Assembly (NCBI GenBank): GCA_023145515.1
Contig: JAGLDP010000017.1
Location: forward strand, 1 to 52,254
DNA: 52,254 nt
Direction: 5' to 3'
Source: Bacteroidales bacterium
Lineage (GTDB): Bacteria > Bacteroidota > Bacteroidia > Bacteroidales > UBA12481
Made by a program: the position numbers and the translations under genes. Shown in pieces: positions 36,643-44,053 of this stretch. The notes under the pieces are model-generated. The model was not told the origin of the DNA. It made no database searches and worked only from the letters and a program-made list of their open reading frames with translations. Position 1 is the stretch's first letter; every line of letters begins with the position of its first letter.

Positions 36643-36981
36643 TTAATCGACGGCTTTTAAGAACCTTTCGAATGAATAGGGTTTTAAAAGATAATCAGTT
36701 ACAGAATAGTCGAAGCCTTTAACCGCATATTCGCTGTATGCCGAAACAATAATTATCTTCGGGTGCTTTGCTAATGACTCCAAAAACTGCAAGCCCGTAA
36801 ACACCTCCATTTGGATATCCAGAAAAACCAAATCCACTTGCTGAGTTTTCATAAAAGAAAGAGCTTCAATTCCATTAGTGAATGATCCCAATAAATTTAA
36901 TAAAGGAACCTCGCCTATGAACCTTTCCAGCTTCTCGATGGCAAGAGGTGTATCGTCAATTACTATGCAATTAATTGTCAT
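36643..36981 (-). CDS. Response regulator receiver domain (5' part of a split LytTR regulator)
   Basis: The 112-residue CheY-like receiver has acidic residues I-D-D (9-10), phospho-acceptor Asp55 in V-F-L-D-I-Q, S-A-Y-S and the Lys of L-L-K-P-Y. It stops at an in-frame TAA just where the linker to LytTR begins. It overlaps the kinase gene by 11 bases, so kinase and regulator are translationally coupled. Confidence 0.85.
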   Translation of the reverse strand: MTINCIVIDDTPLAIEKLERFIGEVPLLNLLGSFTNGIEALSFMKTQQVDLVFLDIQMEVFTGLQFLESLAKHPKIIIVSAYSEYAVKGFDYSVTDYLLKPYSFERFLKAVD

Positions 36982-38002
36982 TCGTGGTAATTCTTAGGAA
37001 AACCTTAAAGCTATCATCCTCTTCCTTAATTTCCAGTTTATGCTTTTCAGGATATATCAATTCAAGTCTTCTCTTGATAATATCCAATCCAACACCGCTG
37101 GAATCATCTTTAGTTATCAGTTTAGTTTTATCCGCCAGATTTCTTGATTCGAAAGTTACAATATCACCCTCAATTGAGAATTGAAATTGTATGGCATCAT
37201 CAATTTCTTTGTCAGTACAGTGTTTAAAAGCGTTTTCTACAAAAGAGACAAACATAATCGGTGCAATTGAAATATTCTCTGGTGCACCCTTAACAGTTAA
37301 TGATACCAGATTCTTATTGGCATATTGTATTGCCTGAAGTTCAATATAGTTCTCAATATGCTTTATTTCACTAGCCAAGGATACCTTATTTACCTTAGTG
37401 TCATATATCATATACCTCATAATCTCAGAGAGTTTCACGAGAGTCTCAGAGGCTTTTTCTGCATTACTTTTGATCAAACTGTCTATGTTATTTAGGGTAT
37501 TGAAGAAAAAATGAGGACTAATTTGATTTTTAAGTAGATTTAATTCACCCTGCAAATTCTGTTTCTGTAGTTCCTCAGATTTGATTTTTAATTTAATCCA
37601 ATCAATTGCAAACCTGAATAGGCTTCCTAGAATTGCTGTGAGAAGATTGGCCGAATAAAATCTTATGAAAGTCACCACAGCCTGCAATTCCTTACCTCCA
37701 CTATTCAAATATAAATACAAAGCAATAGAGATAATGGTTAAGAGTAGAATAGCCCCAGTTTTATATCCATAATTTCTTTCGGCAAATATCTTTGGTTTAA
37801 GAAAATAGAACAAATAGAAAATGATTATGTAAAATATTGCACGAACGATAATATGGGGAGCCACCATATTGATGAAATCCTTAAAAAGTATCATTTCTTG
37901 ATATGGTGGTATAAATGTACCTATCCATTTATTTAAAAACATAAATACTCCAAGAACGACCCACGATAAAATATGGATTATAAGGATTGTTTGTTTTTTC
38001 AT
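36971..38002 (-). CDS. LytS/YehU-type sensor histidine kinase
   Basis: The 343-residue protein has about four transmembrane helices (roughly 7-25, 45-70, 82-100, 110-130), a short coiled segment, then a His_kinase domain with phospho-acceptor His164 in N-Q-I-S-P-H-F-F-F-N-T-L-N. The ATPase part has F-V-E-N-A-F-K-H and G-V-G-L-D-I-I-K-R-R. It likely phosphorylates the adjacent receiver. First gene of the five-gene minus-strand cluster that ends with the propeller lipoprotein. Confidence 0.9.
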   Translation of the reverse strand: MKKQTILIIHILSWVVLGVFMFLNKWIGTFIPPYQEMILFKDFINMVAPHIIVRAIFYIIIFYLFYFLKPKIFAERNYGYKTGAILLLTIISIALYLYLNSGGKELQAVVTFIRFYSANLLTAILGSLFRFAIDWIKLKIKSEELQKQNLQGELNLLKNQISPHFFFNTLNNIDSLIKSNAEKASETLVKLSEIMRYMIYDTKVNKVSLASEIKHIENYIELQAIQYANKNLVSLTVKGAPENISIAPIMFVSFVENAFKHCTDKEIDDAIQFQFSIEGDIVTFESRNLADKTKLITKDDSSGVGLDIIKRRLELIYPEKHKLEIKEEDDSFKVFLRITTNDN

Positions 38003-38067
38003 AGAGCTTGTCGCTGGATTCTTGTTAGAACAAAAAACAACATTATCAACCTTAAATCAAAATGCAA

Positions 38068-38358
38068 TTAACGAACGAAGGGATTTTGTGCATGAAGGAA
38101 TAGAAAAGTGTATTCAACCTTCTGAAATACAGAAAAAGATTCGCCTGTTTCAAGTTCTAAATCATAAAGATGATCTCTGAAAACACCTTCTTGCTTTAGA
38201 TCTGTATGATAGCCCGTTAAGATTAGAATATCCCAATCAGATGTCTTTTTTGCATCCCCTCTTGCTCGAGAGCCATAGAGTGCTACCTCGGCTTGAGGAT
38301 CTATCTGACTGATTCTCATACGAATCATATTGGCAATATTCTTGTCTCTATCTAACAT
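38068..38358 (-). CDS. Minimal nucleotidyltransferase (MntA-like)
   Basis: The 96-residue protein has the nucleotidyltransferase motif G-S-R-A-R-G-D-A (29-36) followed by S-D-W-D (40-43). It ends at N-P-F-V-R, a point where relatives often continue with an N-I-x-x-E-G segment, so a slight C-terminal truncation is possible. Relatives act as the antitoxin half of HEPN/MNT pairs; no HEPN gene is adjacent. Confidence 0.8.
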   Translation of the reverse strand: MLDRDKNIANMIRMRISQIDPQAEVALYGSRARGDAKKTSDWDILILTGYHTDLKQEGVFRDHLYDLELETGESFSVFQKVEYTFLFLHAQNPFVR

Positions 38359-38378
38359 ATTCCAAATCTAATGATTTT

Positions 38379-38462
38379 CTAATCATCAACTCGAATGTGA
38401 CCAGGACCAACGGCTGGAACAACTAAGAAAAGAAAGAGACTAACATTAAAGAATAGTTTCAT
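38379..38462 (-). CDS. Very short signal-peptide-like open frame
   Basis: A 27-codon frame reads M-K-L-F-F-N-V-S-L-F-L-F-L-V-V-P-A-V-G-P-G-H-stop-proximal tail. It is a basic start, hydrophobic core and short polar end between the XRE and nucleotidyltransferase genes. It may be a tiny exported peptide, the relic of a longer secreted protein, or chance. Confidence 0.25.
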   Translation of the reverse strand: MKLFFNVSLFLFLVVPAVGPGHIRVDD

Positions 38463-38521
38463 TATAGTTTTTGTCTACTCATTGCTTATGTTTTCCTATT
38501 AAACTTTTGGCTTGTGTGCCT

Positions 38522-38803
38522 TTATCTCGCAATTAATTGAACAGAGAGATCCAGAGCATTTGCGACCAATAAAAGATTTGAGATCTTTATATCCTCTCCA
38601 TTTTCAATTCGTGAGATATAAGGGCGTTTTTTACCAACTGCCTCAGCTAGTGCTTCTTGACTCATTTTTAATTCCTTTCTGCGATTTCTTATAATCTCTC
38701 CAAAATAATAGGAATAGGCTTTTTCTCTGAATTTTTCTCGACTCTTAGATCCTTTTTCGCCATATCGCTCCGCTAAAATATCTTTTGCTTTTATTGTTTT
38801 CAT
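38522..38803 (-). CDS. XRE-family helix-turn-helix protein (antitoxin-like)
   Basis: The 93-residue protein has a C-terminal HTH_3 domain (about 34-90): I-I-R-N-R-R-K-E-L-K-M-S-Q-E-A-L-A-E and R-P-Y-I-S-R-I-E-N-G-E-D-I-K. The extended N-terminus resembles HigA-type antitoxins. No RelE/HigB-like toxin is present on either side, so it is orphaned. A GTAACG/CGTTAC palindrome overlaps its promoter and is a likely self-binding site. Confidence 0.82.
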   Translation of the reverse strand: MKTIKAKDILAERYGEKGSKSREKFREKAYSYYFGEIIRNRRKELKMSQEALAEAVGKKRPYISRIENGEDIKISNLLLVANALDLSVQLIAR

Positions 38804-38864
38804 AACTTCCTGTTTTTTAACTTTTTAACAAAATTCGTATGTAATGTCAATTTCTCTCCTAGTA

Positions 38865-38885
38865 CAAATGTAACGTTTTCGTTAC
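38865..38885 (-). promoter_or_regulatory. Promoter and operator of the XRE gene
   Basis: On the minus strand TACATTTG (38872 to 38865) matches TAnnTTTG. Directly upstream and overlapping it is GTAACG-TTTT-CGTTAC (38870-38885), a perfect 6-bp inverted repeat. The layout fits autorepression by the HTH protein. The rest of 38886-39097 shows no gene. Confidence 0.55.
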
Positions 38886-39097
38886 GATTAGGCAAGTTTG
38901 ATAAATAGAAATTATATTCACTTGTGGTTCGGATTATCTATCTCTTAAAGTCGAGGCTTTATTCTTTGCTTTGAATATGAGAATTCACCAAATTCGTTCA
39001 ATAATTCAGTGTGAAACATATTATAGCTTATTTTTATTGCTTTTTTGAATTTGCATATCTTAATCTGCTATTAATGTGTTATTTTTGATATTGATAA

Positions 39098-39114
39098 AGT
39101 CCTGGTGGGGCTAC
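39098..39114 (+). repeat. Right attachment-site-like repeat
   Basis: AGTCCTGGTGGGGCTAC is identical to the tRNA-Arg 3' end at 26511-26527, but here has no tRNA around it. It marks the probable right end of the island, 74 bases before fucI. Confidence 0.75.
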
Positions 39115-39128
39115 AAAGTAAAAGCATG

Positions 39129-39143
39129 AAGGATAGTATCCTT
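39129..39143. promoter_or_regulatory. 15-bp palindrome upstream of fucI
   Basis: AAGGATA-G-TATCCTT is a perfect 7-bp inverted repeat about one base, 45 bases before the fucI start. It could be an operator or a leader hairpin. No T-run follows. Confidence 0.35.
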
Positions 39144-39188
39144 ATCTGCAAGAAAGTACCCATAGCTTATTTTTAATAACAATATATC

Positions 39189-40976
39189 ATGGCAAACAGA
39201 TTAATCGGATCTTTACCCAAAGTAGGAATTCGCCCGGTCATTGACGGACGCGAGCGTGGTGTTAGAGAGTCTCTTGAAAACCAGTGTATGAATATGGCTC
39301 AAGCAGCAGCCAAATTAATTGAGGATAATCTCCGTTTTCCAAGTGGAGAAAAAGTTGAATGCGTAATTGCAGATACCAATATTGGAGGAGTAGCTGAAGC
39401 CGCAATGTGTGCCGATAAGTTTCAACGTGAAGGTGTAGGAGTTTCTCTTACAGTAACTCCATGCTGGTGTTATGGTACAGAGGTTATGGACACAAACCCA
39501 TTAATCCCAAAAGCTGTCTGGGGATTTAACGGAACAGAACGCCCGGGCGCTGTATACCTTGCAGCAGCACTGGCCGGATATGCCCAAAAAGGCCTTCCAA
39601 CTTTTGGCATTTATGGTAGAGATGTACAGGATGCTGGAGACATGAGTATCCCTGAAGATGTGAAAGAGAAAGTATTGCGATTTGTCAAATCCGGACTAGC
39701 AGTTGCGCAAATGAACGGGAAGTCTTATCTGTCTATCGGATATAGCTCAATGGGAATTGCCGGGTCAATGGTCGACACTAATTTCTTTCAGGATTATCTG
39801 GGAGTTCGTACCGAGTTTGTTGAGTCAGTAGAGATCCTCCGTAGAATTGATGAAGGTGTTTATGATAAAGTTGAATATGCCAAAGCACTGTCATGGACAA
39901 AAGAGAATTGCAAGGAAGGAAAAGATCACAATGCTCCTTCTAAACAGGTTGGTGCGGCCAGGAAAGTACATGAATGGGAAACCGTAGTTAAAATGGCCCT
40001 TATTTGTCGCGACTTAATGGTAGGCAATCCTAAGTTGACAGATATGGGATATCGCGAAGAAGGACTAGGACGAAATGCTATAATGGGTGGATTTCAAGGA
40101 CAAAGACAATGGACAGATTATCAGCCAAATGCCGATTTTCCGGAAGCTATCCTGAATTCTTCTTTTGATTGGAATGGTATAAGAGAAGCTTTTGTATTTG
40201 CTACTGAAAATGACAGTCTGAATGCCGTACCAATGTTGTTTGGACACTTATTATCTAATACAGCTCAGATCTTTTCTGATGTTCGTACCTATTGGAGTCC
40301 TGATGCAGTGAAACGAGTGACTGGAAAAGAATTAGAGGGTACAGCTTCAAATGGGATTATTCATCTGATTAATTCAGGATCTACTACTTTGGATGCTACG
40401 GCTCAACAAAGAGATGCAGACGGAAATCCTGCCATGAAAGCATTCTGGGAGATTAGTGAAGAGGAAGCCCAAAAATGTTTAGATAACACTCAATGGCCAC
40501 AGGCCGATCGTGGATATTTTCGCGGAGGAGGGTATTCATCTCAATTCAAAACAGAGGGTGAAATGCCGGTCACAATGTCACGTGTGAATTTGGTAAAGGG
40601 CATTGGACCAGTACTGCAAATTGCTGAAGGCTGGACAGTTGAGTTGCCAGATGAGATTCATGCCGTACTTGATAAGCGAACTAATCCTACCTGGCCAACC
40701 ACATGGTTTGTTCCTCGTACTGATGGTGAGGGTGCTTTCAAAGATGTGTATACCGTAATGGCCAATTGGGGTGCTAATCATGGAGCTATCAGTTACGGAC
40801 ATATTGGAGCCGATCTGATTACATTGGCATCCATGCTTAGGATTCCAGTTAGCATGCATAACGTTGATACAAACGATGTATTCAGACCAGCAGCCTGGGC
40901 TGCCTTTGGTACAGATAAGGAAGGATCAGATTACAGAGCCTGTGAAAATTATGGACCTCTCTACGGAATAAAATAG
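39189..40976 (+). CDS. fucI: L-fucose isomerase
   Basis: The 595-residue length equals the family standard. The start [17 protein letters not shown], the T-P-C-W-C-Y-G segment and the C-terminal [15 protein letters not shown] are characteristic. The enzyme converts L-fucose to L-fuculose (also D-arabinose to D-ribulose), Mn-dependent, in the cytoplasm. No other fucose genes follow here. It would have been next to tRNA-Arg before island insertion. Confidence 0.95.
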   Translation: MANRLIGSLPKVGIRPVIDGRERGVRESLENQCMNMAQAAAKLIEDNLRFPSGEKVECVIADTNIGGVAEAAMCADKFQREGVGVSLTVTPCWCYGTEVMDTNPLIPKAVWGFNGTERPGAVYLAAALAGYAQKGLPTFGIYGRDVQDAGDMSIPEDVKEKVLRFVKSGLAVAQMNGKSYLSIGYSSMGIAGSMVDTNFFQDYLGVRTEFVESVEILRRIDEGVYDKVEYAKALSWTKENCKEGKDHNAPSKQVGAARKVHEWETVVKMALICRDLMVGNPKLTDMGYREEGLGRNAIMGGFQGQRQWTDYQPNADFPEAILNSSFDWNGIREAFVFATENDSLNAVPMLFGHLLSNTAQIFSDVRTYWSPDAVKRVTGKELEGTASNGIIHLINSGSTTLDATAQQRDADGNPAMKAFWEISEEEAQKCLDNTQWPQADRGYFRGGGYSSQFKTEGEMPVTMSRVNLVKGIGPVLQIAEGWTVELPDEIHAVLDKRTNPTWPTTWFVPRTDGEGAFKDVYTVMANWGANHGAISYGHIGADLITLASMLRIPVSMHNVDTNDVFRPAAWAAFGTDKEGSDYRACENYGPLYGIK

Positions 40977-40996
40977 GGAATCAACTATTTTTCATC

Positions 40997-41021
40997 TACC
41001 TTTGTTCGTGTAATGACGAAC
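40997..41021 (+). promoter_or_regulatory. Promoter and ArsR-type operator
   Basis: TACCTTTG (40997-41004) is an exact -7 match. It is directly followed by GTTCGT-gtaatg-ACGAAC (41004-41021), a perfect 6-bp inverted repeat of the ArsR/SmtB kind. The first possible arsR ATG (41013) lies inside the palindrome. Confidence 0.65.
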
Positions 41022-41324
41022 AGTATGTTTGGAGACAAAGGTATCAGTGTTGAACAAGAAAAAATGGCCAGGTATGCTAAGGCCCTGAGTCATCCTATTC
41101 GAGTTTATGTAATGCAGTTATTATCTAAGCAGTCTTGCTGTTATAGTGGTGATTTGTCTGAGGTACTGCCCATTGCTAAATCAACTCTTTCTCAACATCT
41201 AAAGGAGCTTAAGAATGCCGGTTTAATCCAGGGAGAAATTGAAGCACCCAGAATAAAGTATTGTATTAATAACGAGAATTGGGAAGAAGCCAAAGGCCTC
41301 ATGAAAGCCTTATTGCTTGACTAA
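41013..41324 (+). CDS. arsR: ArsR/SmtB-family metalloregulator
   Basis: The 103-residue winged-helix repressor shows L-S-H-P-I-R-V-Y-V-M-Q-L-L, the metal-type pair S-C-C-Y-S-G-D-L (Cys42-Cys43) and recognition helix A-K-S-T-L-S-Q-H-L-K-E-L. ATG 41013 sits within the operator, so ATG 41025 is an alternative start. The first would leave almost no leader. It should repress the downstream genes until arsenicals bind its cysteines. Confidence 0.9.
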   Translation: MTNSMFGDKGISVEQEKMARYAKALSHPIRVYVMQLLSKQSCCYSGDLSEVLPIAKSTLSQHLKELKNAGLIQGEIEAPRIKYCINNENWEEAKGLMKALLLD

Positions 41325-41341
41325 AAAAATTTAATTAACTC

Positions 41342-41366
41342 GTTCGTTGTTTTGCGAATAACGAAC
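41342..41366 (+). promoter_or_regulatory. Second ArsR-type palindrome
   Basis: GTTCGT (41342-41347) and ACGAAC (41361-41366) repeat the half-sites of the arsR operator with a 13-base spacer; an inner TTCG/CGAA pair (41343-41346, 41355-41358) is also present. It lies between arsR and the ArsE-like gene and may be an internal operator/promoter. Confidence 0.55.
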
Positions 41367-41381
41367 AAAAAGACAAAGAAG

Positions 41382-41615
41382 ATGGAAGTTAAAATTTTGG
41401 GCACAGGATGTCAAAAGTGTCACACATTGGAAAAAGCGGTTAGAGATGTTATTGAGGATGAGAATATCACAGCGGATGTTGAAAAAGTAGAGGATATTGT
41501 CGAAATAATGAACTATGGAGTTATGGCTACTCCTGCCTTAGTTGTGGATGGCAAGGTTGTAGTTAAAGGACGAGTGCCATCAGCGAAAGAAATAAGAGAA
41601 TTTTTATCTAATTAA
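41382..41615 (+). CDS. Small thioredoxin-fold protein (ArsE-like)
   Basis: The 77-residue protein from ATG 41382 has the glutaredoxin-like redox motif C-Q-K-C (Cys10, Cys13) and cis-Pro region A-T-P-A-L-V-V-D-G, as in the MTH895/TM0996 small thioredoxins. The in-frame TTG at 41352 falls in the operator and is rejected. Followed by ArsF- and ArsG-like genes, it matches ArsE of the arsEFG system, which handles aromatic arsenicals. Confidence 0.82.
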   Translation: MEVKILGTGCQKCHTLEKAVRDVIEDENITADVEKVEDIVEIMNYGVMATPALVVDGKVVVKGRVPSAKEIREFLSN

Positions 41616-41625
41616 TATAGAGATT

Positions 41626-42018
41626 ATGAAAGCTTTTCGATTATTGGGCTTGATTTGTTTACTTTCTTTCTTTAGTGTTTCGGCTAACGAAAGTGTCAAT
41701 TTAATTAAATCTAAGGAAGTAACTGTTTACTACTTCCATGCCACAGGTAGGTGTGCTACTTGTAAGGCAGTTGAAGCGGTTACTCAAAAAGCACTGAAAG
41801 AACTTTATGGAGATAAGGTAGCTTTTACTTCCATCAACAGAGAGAAAGATAAGGAGAATCCTTTGGTAAAAAAGTATAAGATTAACGGACAAACACTACT
41901 TGTTGTGGAGGGTGAGAATGTTGTGAATTTGACTACTGAGGCCTTCTTGAATGCCCGTAAAAAGCCAAAAAAACTCGAATCAAAGTTGAAGCTCACAATA
42001 GATAAAATGCTAAAGTAG
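41626..42018 (+). CDS. ArsF-like exported thioredoxin-fold protein
   Basis: The 130-residue protein has a signal peptide ending in S-V-S-A, then a thioredoxin-like domain with C-A-T-C (Cys43, Cys46) in Y-Y-F-H-A-T-G-R-C-A-T-C. It fits the ArsF family, reported as part of a nitrophenyl-arsenical nitroreductase. Starts ten bases after the ArsE-like gene and ends two before the ArsG-like gene. Confidence 0.8.
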   Translation: MKAFRLLGLICLLSFFSVSANESVNLIKSKEVTVYYFHATGRCATCKAVEAVTQKALKELYGDKVAFTSINREKDKENPLVKKYKINGQTLLVVEGENVVNLTTEAFLNARKKPKKLESKLKLTIDKMLK

Positions 42019-42020
42019 GC

Positions 42021-42725
42021 ATGGAGTTTTTACAAACCTTGCTGGAAAATTCTCAATTTCCAATTCTTTCTGCATTTATTTTGGGTCTGATGACTGCCAT
42101 AAGTCCTTGTCCACTAGCAACAAATATTACTGCCATTGGCTTTATTAGCAAGGATATCGAAAGCAGACGAAAGGTCTTTGTAAGTGGCTTGATTTATACT
42201 TTGGGTAGAGGAATATCCTATTCTGTGATAGGTTTGCTTTTCTACTTCAGTATAGGGCAATTTGAGCTTTCAGGATTCTTTCAAACCTGGGGTGAGAAGA
42301 TCCTGGGACCCATTTTGGTCATTATTGGTCTCTTTATGCTTGGTATCATAAAGCTTACTATCCCTGGATTTGGATCGCTTACAGAGAGGATGGAAAATAA
42401 ATCTCGCAAAAGCATTTGGGGAGTACTCTTGCTGGGTATGGTATTTGCCCTGGCCTTCTGTCCTTATAGTGGAGTATTATATTTCGGAATGCTGATTCCT
42501 ATGACTGTGAGCAGTGCAAGCGGACTAATTTTACCCTTAGTATTTGCGGTGGGTACAGGAATTCCAGTGATCATTTTTGCCTGGCTGATCGCTTTTAGTG
42601 TAGGTCAAATTGGAGAATTTTATAAAAAGATTAAAGTCTTTGAGTTTTGGTTCAGGCGGGTAGTTGCTGTATTGTTTATCGGCGTTGGTACATATTATAT
42701 CATTCGTCTCATTATTAATCTTTAA
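42021..42725 (+). CDS. ArsG-like efflux permease (CcdA/DsbD fold)
   Basis: The 234-residue protein has six or seven membrane helices. The helix-1 motif A-I-S-P-C-P-L-A and the later A-F-C-P-Y-S-G match the paired Cys-Pro motifs of the CcdA/LysE superfamily. In the arsEFG system ArsG exports trivalent aromatic aminoarsenicals. Translationally coupled to the ArsF-like gene. Confidence 0.82.
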   Translation: MEFLQTLLENSQFPILSAFILGLMTAISPCPLATNITAIGFISKDIESRRKVFVSGLIYTLGRGISYSVIGLLFYFSIGQFELSGFFQTWGEKILGPILVIIGLFMLGIIKLTIPGFGSLTERMENKSRKSIWGVLLLGMVFALAFCPYSGVLYFGMLIPMTVSSASGLILPLVFAVGTGIPVIIFAWLIAFSVGQIGEFYKKIKVFEFWFRRVVAVLFIGVGTYYIIRLIINL

Positions 42726-42742
42726 TATTCATCGCTTTGAAT

Positions 42743-44053
42743 ATGAAAAAGGATATTAAAACTCTACTATGGATTGTTGCCATCTTTCTGGGTGTCTTTT
42801 TCCTTCCCTTGGAAAATGTCCGATTCAATGAAGCACTTACAGCGACACTGGATCTGGCGAAATGGTATGCACGCGAGCATGTAATTCTCTGCCTCCTTCC
42901 TGCTTTCTTTATTGCCGGAGTGATTTCAGTTTTCGTGAGCCAGGGAGCAGTGATGAAGTATTTTGGTGCTAAGGCAAAAAAATGGGTAGCCTACACTATT
43001 GCTTCTGTTTCAGGAACCATTTTAGCAGTTTGTAGCTGTACTATTCTTCCCCTATTTTCGAGCATACATAAAAGGGGAGCTGGATTAGGTCCGGCTATTG
43101 CATTTTTATACTCTGGTCCGGCTATTAATATTCTGGCTATAATTTTAACCGCCCGGATATTAGGATTTGAAATGGGGATTGCCCGAATTATTGGTGCTGT
43201 TGTTTTTGCCATAGTTATAGGTTCCACAATGTCTTTTATCTACAGAAAGGAAGAAAAAGAAAAGCGAGAAGAGCAGATTAACTTCCCTGATATTCCTGAG
43301 AAGCGTCCAATGTGGAAAACATCCTTCCATTTTTTTGTATTGGTTTTGATCCTGGTTTTTGCAAATTGGGGGAAACCCGGCGAGGGGGTTGAATCTGGTG
43401 GCTGGTATTGGTTGTGGGCTAACAAATGGTTTATTACCGGCGGATTTTCTCTTGTGTTAAGTTTCTCCTTGATATATATTTTGAAGTTACAGTGGATTCA
43501 GGTTGTATTAGTAAGCTCCATAACTGCTATTTCAGCTTTCTTTTTTGCATCGCCCTTGATACCCGTGATTATTGGGATTGCTGGTCTGAGTTTGATCACA
43601 TTACTCGACAAAAACGATCCTGACAATAAGGAATGGACAATTTCAACCTGGGGATTTACTAAACAGATTATGCCCATGCTGGCCATCGGTGTTTTGATTG
43701 CTGGATTCCTTCTGGGCTCAACTCATGATGATACTGCTATTGCTGGAATTATTCCCAATGAGTGGATTGCTAATCTGGTAGGTGGTAATTCCATTTTCTC
43801 TAACTTTTTTGCATCAATTGTTGGAGCCTTCATGTATTTTGCCACCTTAACGGAAGTGCCTATACTACAAGGCCTTATGTCTGCAGGAATGGGCAAAGGC
43901 CCAGCCTTGGCATTATTATTGGCTGGCCCTTCATTGTCATTGCCAAATATGCTGGTAATCAGAGGAGTTTTGGGAACTCAAAAGACCATAGTCTATGTAA
44001 TATTGGTTGTAATCATGGCCACAATATCAGGTTTGATTTTTGGTGCAATCTAA
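42743..44053 (+). CDS. ArsP-like permease (DUF318 family)
   Basis: The 436-residue protein from ATG 42743 (a TTG at 42737 is in frame) has about ten membrane helices. The vicinal cysteine motif V-C-S-C-T-I-L-P-L-F-S-S and the G-P-A-I-N-I-L repeat half are conserved in ArsP/DUF318 permeases, which export trivalent organoarsenicals such as MAs(III). Last gene of the ars operon. Its 3' end overlaps the convergent GH2 gene by 41 bases, so no terminator separates them. Confidence 0.82.
   Translation: MKKDIKTLLWIVAIFLGVFFLPLENVRFNEALTATLDLAKWYAREHVILCLLPAFFIAGVISVFVSQGAVMKYFGAKAKKWVAYTIASVSGTILAVCSCTILPLFSSIHKRGAGLGPAIAFLYSGPAINILAIILTARILGFEMGIARIIGAVVFAIVIGSTMSFIYRKEEKEKREEQINFPDIPEKRPMWKTSFHFFVLVLILVFANWGKPGEGVESGGWYWLWANKWFITGGFSLVLSFSLIYILKLQWIQVVLVSSITAISAFFFASPLIPVIIGIAGLSLITLLDKNDPDNKEWTISTWGFTKQIMPMLAIGVLIAGFLLGSTHDDTAIAGIIPNEWIANLVGGNSIFSNFFASIVGAFMYFATLTEVPILQGLMSAGMGKGPALALLLAGPSLSLPNMLVIRGVLGTQKTIVYVILVVIMATISGLIFGAI

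Larger units (their letters stand above)
26511..39114. mobile_element. Putative genomic island integrated at tRNA-Arg(CCU)
   Basis: A 17-bp exact direct repeat, the 3' end of tRNA-Arg plus one base, occurs at 26511-26527 and again at 39098-39114. That is the arrangement left when a tyrosine-recombinase element inserts into a tRNA 3' end and restores the gene. The enclosed 12.6 kb holds accessory genes (toxin-antitoxin pair, two-component system, propeller lipoproteins) and many gene relics, unlike the intact housekeeping genes on both sides. No integrase, relaxase or transposase gene was found, so the element is probably immobile and decaying. Confidence 0.7.

Noticed and set aside
36643-36645. 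Stop codon as selenocysteine or recoded codon
   Set aside because: The codon is TAA, not TGA, and nothing points to recoding; a nonsense mutation or split gene is simpler.
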